Origin: Sphingomonas koreensis
Lineage (GTDB): Bacteria > Pseudomonadota > Alphaproteobacteria > Sphingomonadales > Sphingomonadaceae
Assembly (NCBI RefSeq): GCF_002797435.1
Contig: NZ_PGEN01000001.1
Location: forward strand, 1,734,501 to 1,798,500
DNA length: 64,000 bases
Direction: 5' to 3'
Positions within the stretch are counted from its first letter, which is position 1. Every line of letters starts with the position of its first letter. The notes below the pieces were generated by a model that searched no databases, was not told the DNA's origin, and saw nothing but the letters and a program-made list of their open reading frames with translations. Both the position numbers and the translations under genes were made by a program. Positions 42,720 to 51,544 of this stretch are shown in pieces.

Positions 42720-43887
42720 TCGTCGCCCCTCGGCGGCGACGGTCGAGATCCTGCGCACGCTGGTTGGTTTCCCGACGGTCAGCCGGGATTCCAATCTCGA
42801 CCTGATCCATTGGGTCCGCGACTATCTGGCGAGCCATGGCGTCGCCTCGGTGCTCACCAGCGGCAAGGATCCGGGCAAGGCCAACCTCTTCGCCACGATC
42901 GGATCGGGCGAGGGCGGGATCGTCCTGTCGGGGCATAGCGACGTCGTCCCGGTCGACGGGCAGGACTGGCACAGCAACCCGTTCGTGCTCGAGGAGCGCG
43001 ACGGGCTGCTTTTCGGCCGCGGCACCTGCGACATGAAGGGCTTCATCGCCGCCTGCCTCGCCAAGGTGCCGATGCTCGCGTCCGCGAACCTCAACGAACC
43101 GGTGCACCTCGCCATCTCGTTTGACGAGGAGATCGGCTGCAAGGGCGCCGGCCACATGATCGAGGAGCTGGTCGCGCGCGGCCTGCGCCCGCGCGGCTGC
43201 GTCGTCGGCGAACCGACCTCGATGGAGCCGGTAATCGGGCACAAGACCGGCAGCGCCTATGGCTGCGCGGTGCACGGGCTCGAAGCACACAGCTCGCTCG
43301 CCCCTTACGGGGTCAACGCGATCTTCTACGCCGCGCGGCTGATTGCGCGGATCGAGGCGATCGCCGCCCGCCTGCGTGCCGAGGAACGGCGCCACCCCGG
43401 CTATTCGGTCCCCTTTTCGACGCTCTCCGCAGGCGTGATCGAGGGCGGCCAGGCCAGCAACATCGTGCCGGCCTTGTGCCGCTTCCGCTTCGACATCCGC
43501 ACCCTGCCTTGGACCGATCCGGACGCGATCATCGCCGAGCTCCAAACCTATATCGACCACGAGCTGTTGCCCGAGATGCGGGCGGTCCATGCCGGCGCAC
43601 GAATCGAGATCACGATGAACGGGCGGGTTCCCGGCTTCGCGATCGACGCCGACGCGCCGCTCACCCGCCATGTCCAGCGGCTCGCGGGATCGAACGCCGA
43701 ACCGGGCTTCGTCGCGTTCGGATCGGAAGCAGGGCTGTTCCAGGCGCGGGGCGTGCCGACGATCCTGTGCGGGCCCGGCTCGATCGAACAGGCTCACAAA
43801 CCCGACGAGTTCGTGGCGCTCGATCAGCTCGCCCGGTGCGAGGATTTCCTCGACCGGCTTGCACAGACCCCGTTCGAGCCCGCCTAG
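42694..43887 (+). CDS. M20 metallopeptidase, acetylornithine deacetylase (ArgE) type
   Basis: 397 residues. M20 metal and catalytic blocks: LSGHSDVVPVDG, GRGTCDMKG and DEEIGCKGAGH. A dimerisation lid (~180-290) and a C-terminal metal His (EQAHKPDE) follow. It hydrolyses an N-acyl amino acid. The similarity is to ArgE, but the gene stands in a catabolic cluster, so an N-acylated aromatic amino acid or a related amide is a plausible substrate. The start lies within the end of the ThDP gene; ATG 42700 is an alternative. The end overlaps the convergent IclR gene by 4 bases. Confidence 0.82.
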   Translation: MSMAARSADRRPSAATVEILRTLVGFPTVSRDSNLDLIHWVRDYLASHGVASVLTSGKDPGKANLFATIGSGEGGIVLSGHSDVVPVDGQDWHSNPFVLEERDGLLFGRGTCDMKGFIAACLAKVPMLASANLNEPVHLAISFDEEIGCKGAGHMIEELVARGLRPRGCVVGEPTSMEPVIGHKTGSAYGCAVHGLEAHSSLAPYGVNAIFYAARLIARIEAIAARLRAEERRHPGYSVPFSTLSAGVIEGGQASNIVPALCRFRFDIRTLPWTDPDAIIAELQTYIDHELLPEMRAVHAGARIEITMNGRVPGFAIDADAPLTRHVQRLAGSNAEPGFVAFGSEAGLFQARGVPTILCGPGSIEQAHKPDEFVALDQLARCEDFLDRLAQTPFEPA

Positions 43888-44651
43888 GCGGGCTCGCCGC
43901 GCTCCGGCATCAGCGGCGACACCGCGCCCTCGGCATATTCGTTCTGCAGCCGTGCGGCAGTATAGCGGACCTGCTCAAGCAGGTCGGCGTCCGGCTCGGG
44001 CATCAGCAGCGAGGAGGAGAGGATCACGCCGACCGTACCCGCGATCAGCCCGTCAGGCTCGAAGATCGCCGCGGCGATGCCGCCCAGGCCGGTGCCGCGC
44101 GGATTGGCTTCGAAATCGACGCCATAGTCGCGCAGATTGGCGATGACGCGCGGCGGGGTCGGCTTCTGGTTCTCGAAATAATAGATCAGTCGCGCTGCCG
44201 GCGAATTGGGCAGGGTGAGCAGCGTGCCCGGATGGATCATGATCCCGGGTTCGAACTGGTTCTGCACCGAATGCACCACCATCGCCCCGCCGCGCGTCGG
44301 CGTCGCGAGCAGCGCGGTGTGGCCGGTGGCGTTGAACAGATCCTGCAGGAAGGGCCGCGCCAGCTGGACGAGGTTGCTGCGATAGACCGCGGCACGCCCG
44401 AACTTGAGCAGCTTGCGTCCGAAGACATAGCCCTCGCCCTCGCGCGCGCGATCGACCAGGCCGAGCCGGGTCAGCGTCTGCAGATGCCGCGACACGCGTG
44501 CCTTGGTCATGTCGAGCTGCCGCGCCATGTCGGTGACGCGGACCGGATCGGAGGCCTCGGTGAGCACCTCCAGGATCTGGACGGTCACTTCGACGCTCTT
44601 CACCCGGGCCGAGCCGGCGTCGTCCTCGGGGATTTCGTTCTGATCGATCAT
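43884..44651 (-). CDS. IclR-family transcriptional regulator 1
   Basis: 255 residues. N-terminal winged HTH (VTDMARQLDMTKARVSRHLQ) and an IclR effector domain (~85-250; TGHTALLATP, PGTLLTLPNSPAARL). IclR proteins bind palindromes and respond to aromatic or keto-acid ligands. ATG 44651 is favoured by AGGGG 6 bases upstream; ATG 44657 is possible. A 17-bp palindrome (44673-44689) close upstream suggests autoregulation. Confidence 0.88.
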   Translation of the reverse strand: MIDQNEIPEDDAGSARVKSVEVTVQILEVLTEASDPVRVTDMARQLDMTKARVSRHLQTLTRLGLVDRAREGEGYVFGRKLLKFGRAAVYRSNLVQLARPFLQDLFNATGHTALLATPTRGGAMVVHSVQNQFEPGIMIHPGTLLTLPNSPAARLIYYFENQKPTPPRVIANLRDYGVDFEANPRGTGLGGIAAAIFEPDGLIAGTVGVILSSSLLMPEPDADLLEQVRYTAARLQNEYAEGAVSPLMPERGEPA

Positions 44652-44672
44652 TCGCATCCCCTAACATCGGCC

Positions 44673-44689
44673 GTCACGGTTGGCGAGAC
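44673..44689. promoter_or_regulatory. 17-bp palindrome upstream of IclR gene 1
   Basis: GTCACG-GTTGG-CGAGAC, a single copy 21 bases before the IclR-1 start. It fits the GTNNCG-N5-CGNNAC pattern shared by seven promoter regions. Confidence 0.4.
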
Positions 44690-44699
44690 GCCCTTGTTA

Positions 44700-45722
44700 T
44701 CAGCGCCATAGCGTGAAACCGCACGAGGATCCCGTTCCGCCTTCGGTGCGGTAGAGCTTCTGATAGTCGATCAGCTCCATCGCCAGCCCCGCCGCGTCCA
44801 TCGCCGCGGAGGTCGCAATCCAGCTCTTGCACTCCGACGTGCCGGCCATCAGTTCATTCTGCGGGATCGCGCGGAGCCAGTCGTGATCGCGCGTGCGCAT
44901 CGCCTCGATGAAGCGCGCGTCCCATTCGGGATCGACGACGAAATGGGTGAGCCCGCCGGTGGTCAGCACCGCAACCCGCGCATCGCTGTCCCATGCCTCG
45001 ATCGCGCGCGTCACCGCGGCGCCGAAGTCATGGCAGCGCGCCGCACTCGGGCTGTTGTCATAATACCAGCAATTGACGTCCACCGGCACATGCGGGCGGA
45101 CATGATCGCGCATGATGTTCTTGTAGAGGAACCCATAGGCATGGGGCATGCCGAAGAGCAGCGACTTGTCGTTGCTGACCGTCGGTTTCTCGTGACACAG
45201 CGTCACGTCGAAATTGCTCTCGCGAACCAGATGACGGGCGAGGTGCGTCCCAAAGGCGCGATCCCCCGGATAGACGGTCGGCGCATCGGGGAGATGCCCG
45301 TGATCCGAAATCTCGATCCCGACCGGCAGGCGCGTCTTCTGCACCTCGGTGCGCGGGACATTGGCGATCTCGTCTGCCGCGATCACGGCGAAGGTCGGCA
45401 CGATCTCCGAAAAAATCTCGTGCTGGTCGTTGCCGATGATCACCACCACGTCCGGGTTCGCGGCGACATAGGCTTCGTGCAGCCGGTCCATCGCCGCGAA
45501 GCTCTTGTCGAGCGCCGCCTGCCGGGTGGGCAGGTCGAGCAGCGCGCCGATATTCTCGCCGGCACGCTCCGCCTCCAGCTCCGCGTAGCGCAGCTTGCGT
45601 CCCTTGAACCAGAGCGGGATGCCGTCCTGCCGGTCGCGCTCGGCGCGGATATCCCAATCGTGCGCGAGCGTGTGGAGTTGCGGCGTATGCGCGCAGCCAA
45701 TGCCCAGAACGATCTTCGCCAT
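44700..45722 (-). CDS. LigB-type class III extradiol ring-cleavage dioxygenase
   Basis: 340 residues. The N-terminal histidine block GCAHTPQL and IIGNDQHEIF are typical of the iron-binding site of LigB/MhpB-type extradiol dioxygenases; SDHGHLP and TTGGLTHFV follow. It would open a catechol-type ring with O2. The start has GGAGGAAG before it. It diverges from an FAH-fold gene, with two tandem palindromes between them, and lies upstream of IclR-1 on the same strand. The substrate ring is not known; protocatechuate-, gallate- or dihydroxyphenylpropionate-like compounds are candidates. Confidence 0.85.
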   Translation of the reverse strand: MAKIVLGIGCAHTPQLHTLAHDWDIRAERDRQDGIPLWFKGRKLRYAELEAERAGENIGALLDLPTRQAALDKSFAAMDRLHEAYVAANPDVVVIIGNDQHEIFSEIVPTFAVIAADEIANVPRTEVQKTRLPVGIEISDHGHLPDAPTVYPGDRAFGTHLARHLVRESNFDVTLCHEKPTVSNDKSLLFGMPHAYGFLYKNIMRDHVRPHVPVDVNCWYYDNSPSAARCHDFGAAVTRAIEAWDSDARVAVLTTGGLTHFVVDPEWDARFIEAMRTRDHDWLRAIPQNELMAGTSECKSWIATSAAMDAAGLAMELIDYQKLYRTEGGTGSSCGFTLWR

Positions 45723-45752
45723 GCTTCCTCCAACCGATTGACGCGGGACTCT

Positions 45753-45789
45753 GTTGCGCTATGCGTTACTTTGTAGCGTAATGCGATAT
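45753..45789. promoter_or_regulatory. Tandem 17-bp palindromes, pair B
   Basis: GTTGCG-CTATG-CGTTAC (45753-45769) and GTAGCG-TAATG-CGATAT (45773-45789), start-to-start 20 bp, between the divergent LigB-type and FAH-fold genes. Confidence 0.55.
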
Positions 45790-45806
45790 AAAAGTGGAGG
45801 GATGCG

Positions 45807-46784
45807 ATGAAGCTGGTCACGTTCGACGCCGGAGAGGGGCCCCGCACCGGAGCAATCATCGGCGACGGTTCGATCGTCGACCTCGCCGCCGCGGCGCCTG
45901 AGGCGGAGCGCGGCATGCTCTCGACGATGCTGGCGCTGATCGAAGGCGGCGAGCCGGCGCTCGATGCGGCGCGGGAGATCGTCGCGCGCAGCCGCGGCGA
46001 CCATGGCTACGACCCGGCCTATGTCCGCTACCTGCCGCCGCTGCCAGTACCCAACTCGATCCGCGACTTCGCCAATTTCGAACTGCACTGTCTGCAGGCG
46101 CTCGAGGCGAGCATGCGGATGCGCGCGGCGAGCCAGCCCGATCCCGAGGCCGCCTATGCCGGGTTCAAGGCAAGCGGCGCCTATGACCTGCCCGCAAGCT
46201 GGTACCAGCGGCCCTATTACTTCAAGGGCAACCGCATGACCTGCTCCGGCCATGACTCGGTGATCCAGTGGCCGCGCTTCTCCGGCACGATGGACTATGA
46301 GCTGGAGTTCGCTGCGGTGATCGGCACGCGCGGCGCAGACATCGCCGAGGCGGACGCAGACGCCCACATCTTCGGCTATATGATCTACAACGACTTCTCC
46401 GCCCGCGACGAACAGGTGCGCGACCAGCAGTTCCGCATGGGCCCGTCCAAGGGCAAGGATTTCGACACCGGCAATGCGATGGGGCCGTGGATCGTCACCC
46501 GCGACGAACTGCCCGACGTGTCGAACCTGGCGATGACGTCGCGGATCAACGGCGAGGTCCAGGGGCGCAGCAATTCTTCGGGCATGCAGTTCAGCTTCGC
46601 CCAGTGCATCGCCTTCGTCTCGCGCGACGAGACGCTCTACCCCGGCGACGTGTTCGGATCGGGCACTGCGGGCAATGGCTGCGGGTTCGAGACCGGCCGC
46701 TATCTCGAGCCCGGCGACGTCATCGAGCTCGAGGTCGAGGGGATCGGCGTGCTGCGCAACCGCATCGGTGAACGGCGGAGCTGA
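45807..46784 (+). CDS. Fumarylacetoacetate hydrolase family protein 1
   Basis: 325 residues with the FAH fold. Metal ligands are the paired glutamates in MDYELEFAAVIG and the aspartate in YNDFSARDEQ; a C-terminal block is GSGTAGNGCGFE. Such enzymes hydrolyse or hydrate ring-cleavage products. It diverges from the extradiol dioxygenase gene, which fits action on the opened ring. GGAGG precedes the ATG. It ends 45 bases from the convergent MFS gene. Confidence 0.85.
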   Translation: MKLVTFDAGEGPRTGAIIGDGSIVDLAAAAPEAERGMLSTMLALIEGGEPALDAAREIVARSRGDHGYDPAYVRYLPPLPVPNSIRDFANFELHCLQALEASMRMRAASQPDPEAAYAGFKASGAYDLPASWYQRPYYFKGNRMTCSGHDSVIQWPRFSGTMDYELEFAAVIGTRGADIAEADADAHIFGYMIYNDFSARDEQVRDQQFRMGPSKGKDFDTGNAMGPWIVTRDELPDVSNLAMTSRINGEVQGRSNSSGMQFSFAQCIAFVSRDETLYPGDVFGSGTAGNGCGFETGRYLEPGDVIELEVEGIGVLRNRIGERRS

Positions 46785-46829
46785 GCCCGGCGCCCTGCCC
46801 GCCGGTCAGAAAGGAACGGCGCCGTTTCG

Positions 46830-48119
46830 TTATGGTGCCAGGCCGACCGCCGGGCTGCCTTCGACCGGCTGGTCCGGACGCCGCTGCGCGTCGGCGCGCT
46901 GCGCCTTCCAGGCGCGGGGGTTCACGAACCAGATGCATGCGGCCGACACTGCCGGCAGGATCATGAACAGGATCAGCGCCGACTGATAGGATTGTCCCGC
47001 ATCGTACATCCGGCCCATCACCCAGGGGCCGGTCGCCGAGCCGAGATTGGCCATCGCCGTGAGCAGCCCCGTCAGCAGCCCGAGATGCTGGGTGCCATAG
47101 GTGTGGCGCGAGATCACCGGGCCGTCGACCATCACGCTCGAATGGCCCATCGCGCGCACCACGATATAGGCGATCAGCACGATCGGGTTGCCCAGCGCGA
47201 ACGACAGGATCGCGCAGGTGGTGAGCAGGAAGTAGAGCCCCGCCAGCCCGCGGTTGGAGCTGCGGTCGAGGATATTGCCCGCGAGCACGCGGCCAAAGAT
47301 CGCGACGACGCCGATTGCGCTTACCGCCCACGCCCCATCGTCCTTGCTGAGGCCGGCATCGAGCAGCATCAGCACCTGATGCTGGGTCAGCGCCTGATCG
47401 ACGATGGTGACCAGGAAGAAGGCGATCGACATCAGCCAAAAGCTCGATCCGCGCATCATCTTGCCGAAATATTCGCGCACGCCGACGCTCTCGCTGGCGT
47501 CGCTCGCGCTCGCGGCCTGCTCGGTGATCGGCACGCGCAGCATGCCATAGATCAGCGCCGGGACCGCGACGAGCCAGATGCCGGCGGACAGCGCGGCCAT
47601 GCCCGTACGCCACCCGAATGCCTGAATGAGATCGACGGTGACGACCGGCATGACCACGCCGCCGATCGCCGTGCCGAGCAGCACCATGCCCGTAGCCGTC
47701 CCCTGCGAGGCGCGGAAGGTGCGCCCGACCAGTACGAAGCACGACACCATCGCCCCCGGCCCGGCGATGCCGAGCAGCACGCCGACCGCATAATAGCTGG
47801 CGAGTCCGCCGACAAAGGCGAAGCCGAACAGCGCGATGCCGCCGAAGACGATCGACACCATCAGCGCACGCCACGCCCCGGCAATGTCGAGAAACCGTCC
47901 GAACACCAGGCACGAAATCACGCCGGTCAGATATTTGGCGGTCGCCAGCAGCGTCGCCTGCTCGCGGGTCCAGCCGAATTCCTTGATCACCTCGGGATAG
48001 ATGAACGGCAGGGCATAGGCCGGCGCCGAGAATCCGAAGAACAATGCGGTGATCGCGATCGCCAGCACGCGCCAGTTGGCGCTGAACTCATCGCGGAATG
48101 CCTGGTCGAACTGGAACAT
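46830..48119 (-). CDS. MFS transporter
   Basis: 429 residues with 12 likely membrane spans and MFS signatures (FGRFLDIAGAWRALM between TM2 and TM3; GRVLAGNILDRSSNRG in the second half). It resembles the monocarboxylate/aromatic-acid branch. It is last in the minus-strand operon Rieske oxygenase - FAH - amidohydrolase - ALDH - MFS. The ATG is preceded by GGGAGAG and lies 22 bases from the ALDH stop. It probably imports the substrate of this operon. Confidence 0.85.
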   Translation of the reverse strand: MFQFDQAFRDEFSANWRVLAIAITALFFGFSAPAYALPFIYPEVIKEFGWTREQATLLATAKYLTGVISCLVFGRFLDIAGAWRALMVSIVFGGIALFGFAFVGGLASYYAVGVLLGIAGPGAMVSCFVLVGRTFRASQGTATGMVLLGTAIGGVVMPVVTVDLIQAFGWRTGMAALSAGIWLVAVPALIYGMLRVPITEQAASASDASESVGVREYFGKMMRGSSFWLMSIAFFLVTIVDQALTQHQVLMLLDAGLSKDDGAWAVSAIGVVAIFGRVLAGNILDRSSNRGLAGLYFLLTTCAILSFALGNPIVLIAYIVVRAMGHSSVMVDGPVISRHTYGTQHLGLLTGLLTAMANLGSATGPWVMGRMYDAGQSYQSALILFMILPAVSAACIWFVNPRAWKAQRADAQRRPDQPVEGSPAVGLAP

Positions 48120-48141
48120 CCCGGTACTCTCCCTGTGCGCC

Positions 48142-49551
48142 TCAGTTCTTCGCCACCCTGACGGTCTGAAGCTGCATATATTCTTCGAGCCCATAGAGGC
48201 CGAATTCGGTGCCGACACCCGATTGCTTGGCGCCGCCGAAGGGCACATCGGGCGAGATGCTGGCGTGATCGTTGACCCAGACCGTTCCGGCCTCAAGCCG
48301 CTGGGCAAAGGCAAGCGCTGCGGCGGGATCTGCCGACCATACCGACCCGCCCAGCCCGTTCTCGTTGGCGTTGGCGCGCGCGAGCGCGTCCTCGGGATCG
48401 CTGTAGCGGATCACCGGCAGGATCGGGCCGAACTGCTCCTCGTCGACGATTCGCATCCCGTCGGTCACATCGACCACGACCGAGAGCGGGAAGAAATAGC
48501 CGTCGCCTTCGCGTGCCTCGCCCCCCGCAAGGAAGCGCCCGCCGTGCGCGCGCGCATCGTCGGCGAGCGCGCGCACCAGATCGAACTGCTTGCGATTCTG
48601 CACCGGGCCGAACTGGCTCGCCGCATCACTGCCCGGTCCGACCACGGCCGTGCGGGCCATCTCGGCGAGCTTTTCCGCCAGCGCGTCATGGATGCTCTCA
48701 TGGACATAGACGCGCTTCACCGCGGCACAGATCTGGCCGCTGTTGCCGAAGGCCTTGGCGAAGATCTTGGCCGCGACCTTGTCGACATCGGCATCGGGCA
48801 GCACGATCGCGGCGTCGTTGCCGCCAAGTTCGAGCGTCAGCCGTTTGAGGTTGGCGGCACCGTCCGCCATGATCGACCGGCCGGTGGGGGTCGATCCGGT
48901 GAAGACGATCTTGTCGATCCCCGGATGCGATGCGATCGCGCGGCCGATCTCGACCTCGCCCGTCACCGAATTGAGCACGCCTGGCGGAAGGTGCGCATTG
49001 GCGATCTCGACCATGCGCAGCGCCGCGAGCGGGGTGAAGGACGACGGCTTCATCACCACCGTATTGCCCGCGACCAGGCCGGGGATGATGTGCCAGATCG
49101 CGATCATCACCGGGAAGTTCCACGGGCTGATCGACGCGACCACGCCCAGCGGCTTGCGGTGCACCTCGACCCGGACGCTGTCGTCGTCCTTGAGGACGTC
49201 GACCGCGGGACGCAGCCCCGCGGTCGCGCGCGCCCAGGCGAGCGCGCCCATGATCTCGCCCACCGCATTGGGGACGGGCTTGCCCTGCTCGGCCGAAAGC
49301 AGCCGTGCCAGCTCGTCCTTGGCCGCCTCGATCGAATCGGCGATCGCGAGGATCGCGGCGGCGCGATCCTCGATCGGGGTCGCCGCCCAGCCGGGAAAGG
49401 CGCGCCGCGCCGCGGCGACGGCGGCGTCGAGATCGGCCGTGCTCGCCAGCGGCGCATCGGCGAACGGACGCCCCGTGGCGGGATCGATCACCGGGAAGGT
49501 TTCCGCCATCGCCAGCGGTTTCCCATCGACGATCAGGCGGACCCCGGTCAC
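48142..49551 (-). CDS. Aldehyde dehydrogenase (NAD(P)+-dependent)
   Basis: 469 residues. Catalytic cysteine in GNSGQICAAVKR, general-base glutamate in LELGGNDAA, Rossmann block FTGSTPTGRSI and SPWNFP near the oxyanion site. It oxidises an aldehyde to an acid, here presumably a semialdehyde made by the amidohydrolase/decarboxylase encoded just upstream. The GTG start at 49551 overlaps that gene's stop (GTGA). Confidence 0.9.
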   Translation of the reverse strand: MTGVRLIVDGKPLAMAETFPVIDPATGRPFADAPLASTADLDAAVAAARRAFPGWAATPIEDRAAAILAIADSIEAAKDELARLLSAEQGKPVPNAVGEIMGALAWARATAGLRPAVDVLKDDDSVRVEVHRKPLGVVASISPWNFPVMIAIWHIIPGLVAGNTVVMKPSSFTPLAALRMVEIANAHLPPGVLNSVTGEVEIGRAIASHPGIDKIVFTGSTPTGRSIMADGAANLKRLTLELGGNDAAIVLPDADVDKVAAKIFAKAFGNSGQICAAVKRVYVHESIHDALAEKLAEMARTAVVGPGSDAASQFGPVQNRKQFDLVRALADDARAHGGRFLAGGEAREGDGYFFPLSVVVDVTDGMRIVDEEQFGPILPVIRYSDPEDALARANANENGLGGSVWSADPAAALAFAQRLEAGTVWVNDHASISPDVPFGGAKQSGVGTEFGLYGLEEYMQLQTVRVAKN

Positions 49552-50543
49552 AGCTTGAACAGCTTTTGCGCGGTGCCGCTCTTGACCAGCTTCGCGGCAG
49601 CGGGATCGAGCGCGTTCACGCGGGCGAGGCACCCCGCCATGTCCCCGATATTGTGGGGATAGTCCGATCCGTACATCACTCGCTCCGGTCCGCCCGCGAC
49701 CTCGATACACAGGTCGAGCGCGTTCTTCTCATAGACCACGCTGTCATAATAGATGCGGCGAAGATAGCTCGACGGCTTGTCCTTGATCTTCTCCGAGCAG
49801 GCCGGGATCATCTCGTGGCAGCGGTCGAGCCGCCCGGCCAGATAGGGCAGCGTCGCGCCGCCATGCCCGGCGATGATCGCGAGGTTCGGGTAGCGGTCGA
49901 TGAACCCGTCGAGGATCATCCGCGACACGGCCAGCGTGGTATCGAACATGAAGCCGATCGGCGGCACCAGGCCGTATTCGTGCAATTCCATCTCGGCCGA
50001 GCCCTGCGGCGCGGTCGGATGGACCAGCACGGGCAGCGCGAGATCGTCGATCGCCTGCCAGATCGGCGCGAACTGCGGCGCCGTCAGGCTCTTGCCGTCG
50101 ATATTGGCGCTGACGAACACGCCGACCGCACCCTGTACGACCGCCTCCGCAAGCACCTCGACCGCGCGCTCCGGATACTGCCAGGGCAAGGTCGCGAAGA
50201 AGCGGATGCGGTCCGGGAAACGCCCCTGCTGATAGGCCATGTGCGCGTTCATCTCGCGCGACACGCGGGTGCTCACCGCCTCCCCGCCCCAATAGGCGCT
50301 GGGGCAGGTCAGCGAGACGATGGCGATATCGACGCCGGCCTTGTCCATGTTCGCGACGCGCAGGTCATAGTCGAACATCTCGGGGAACAGCGTGACGAAC
50401 GGCGCGCCGCTCATCCACACGCTGTCCTGTCCCGCCGCGGTCGGCTTCACCCCGTATTTGGGGGCGCCATGCGCGCGGATGTCGTTCAGCCATGCCTCGC
50501 TCAGCATGTGCGTGTGGACGTCGATCACCGGCACCGACGACAT
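49548..50543 (-). CDS. Amidohydrolase-family protein, ACMSD/decarboxylase type
   Basis: 331 residues, TIM-barrel amidohydrolase like aminocarboxymuconate-semialdehyde decarboxylase and LigW-type decarboxylases. Metal ligands: DVHTHML, LVHPT, AGHGGA and GSDYPHN. Such proteins decarboxylate aromatic or ring-opened acids, or hydrolyse lactones. ATG 50543 is favoured by GGAG eight bases upstream; GTG 50549, overlapping the FAH stop, is possible. The end overlaps the ALDH start by 4 bases. Confidence 0.85.
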   Translation of the reverse strand: MSSVPVIDVHTHMLSEAWLNDIRAHGAPKYGVKPTAAGQDSVWMSGAPFVTLFPEMFDYDLRVANMDKAGVDIAIVSLTCPSAYWGGEAVSTRVSREMNAHMAYQQGRFPDRIRFFATLPWQYPERAVEVLAEAVVQGAVGVFVSANIDGKSLTAPQFAPIWQAIDDLALPVLVHPTAPQGSAEMELHEYGLVPPIGFMFDTTLAVSRMILDGFIDRYPNLAIIAGHGGATLPYLAGRLDRCHEMIPACSEKIKDKPSSYLRRIYYDSVVYEKNALDLCIEVAGGPERVMYGSDYPHNIGDMAGCLARVNALDPAAAKLVKSGTAQKLFKL

Positions 50544-50545
50544 GC

Positions 50546-51514
50546 TCACTTCTCCAGGTTGATGCGGTTGGAAAGGCGGCCGAGCCCGTCGATCTCGACG
50601 TCGCACAGCTTGCCGTCGTAGCCCGACAGATAGGTGCCGATATTTCCGCGCGGATGCTTCTCGGTGCCCTTCGACGCGGTGCCGGTGTGGATGCAGTCGC
50701 CCGGCTCCATCGTGAACCATTTCGACGCGGTCGAGATCACCTGCTCGACCGGGAAGAAGTAGTTGGCGGTCGAATCGTCGGTGAAGCATTCGCCGTCGAT
50801 ATAGCCGCGCACCAGCAGCTTGTTGGGGTCCGGCACCTCGTCCTTGGTGGTCAGCCACGGGCCCATCGCCGCGAACGTGTCCGCCGCCTTGGACTTGGAG
50901 TGGTAGATGAACAGCAGCCAGTTGTTGTCGCCTTCGAAATTCGGGCGCCAGGCGGTGTGGTGCGGCTTGACGATATCGGCGGTCTGCTTGAGCGCGATCG
51001 AATCCTCGCCGAACTTGACCCCGCTGGCGGTCACGTCGTTGGTCAGCGTGTAGCCGAAGACATAGTCGAGCGCCTTTTCGGGCGGCACGTTCTTGGCGGT
51101 CTTGCCGAACACCACGACGGGCTCGGGCTCGGGGATCGACGGGCCATGGTCCTTGAGGATGTCGATCGTCTTGTTGTGGCCGGTGAGTGCCGAGCGCCCC
51201 TTGATGAAGAACATCGGCGCCGTCATCGGCTTCATCGCCTTGCTGTTCAAATTGTTGTTGTTGACCGCGCAGCCCAGGATCTTCGAAGGGCGCGGGTTCG
51301 GCGCCATCCAGTCGGTGCTCGCCGACAGGTCGATCACCGGCAGCTTGCCCGCAAGCGCGGCCTGGATCGCCTCGTTGGCAGTGTCGAGACCGGCATTGCC
51401 CGCCTCGATCAGGTCTTCCATCCAGCGATAGGCGTCCAGCGCCACGGCCTTGTCGTCGGCAACGCGGGCGATCACCGTCGGCTTGCCATCAATTCGGATC
51501 GTACCCAGTTTCAT
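50546..51514 (-). CDS. Fumarylacetoacetate hydrolase family protein 2
   Basis: 322 residues, FAH fold: paired glutamates in PEPEPVVVFGK, aspartate in TNDVTASGVKF, C-terminal GDCIHTGTASKG. It is distant from FAH protein 1 (45807), so the two probably act on different ring-cleavage products or steps. It is second gene of the Rieske operon, 30 bases after the oxygenase stop. Confidence 0.85.
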   Translation of the reverse strand: MKLGTIRIDGKPTVIARVADDKAVALDAYRWMEDLIEAGNAGLDTANEAIQAALAGKLPVIDLSASTDWMAPNPRPSKILGCAVNNNNLNSKAMKPMTAPMFFIKGRSALTGHNKTIDILKDHGPSIPEPEPVVVFGKTAKNVPPEKALDYVFGYTLTNDVTASGVKFGEDSIALKQTADIVKPHHTAWRPNFEGDNNWLLFIYHSKSKAADTFAAMGPWLTTKDEVPDPNKLLVRGYIDGECFTDDSTANYFFPVEQVISTASKWFTMEPGDCIHTGTASKGTEKHPRGNIGTYLSGYDGKLCDVEIDGLGRLSNRINLEK

Positions 51515-51544
51515 GCCGTCGACTCCCTAGATCTTATCGATTGT

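Noticed and set aside
46805..46829. Short palindrome AACGGCGCCGTT between the convergent FAH-1 and MFS genes
   Set aside because: Such GC-rich self-complementary 12-mers are common in this genome type; no U-tract and no pairing partner.
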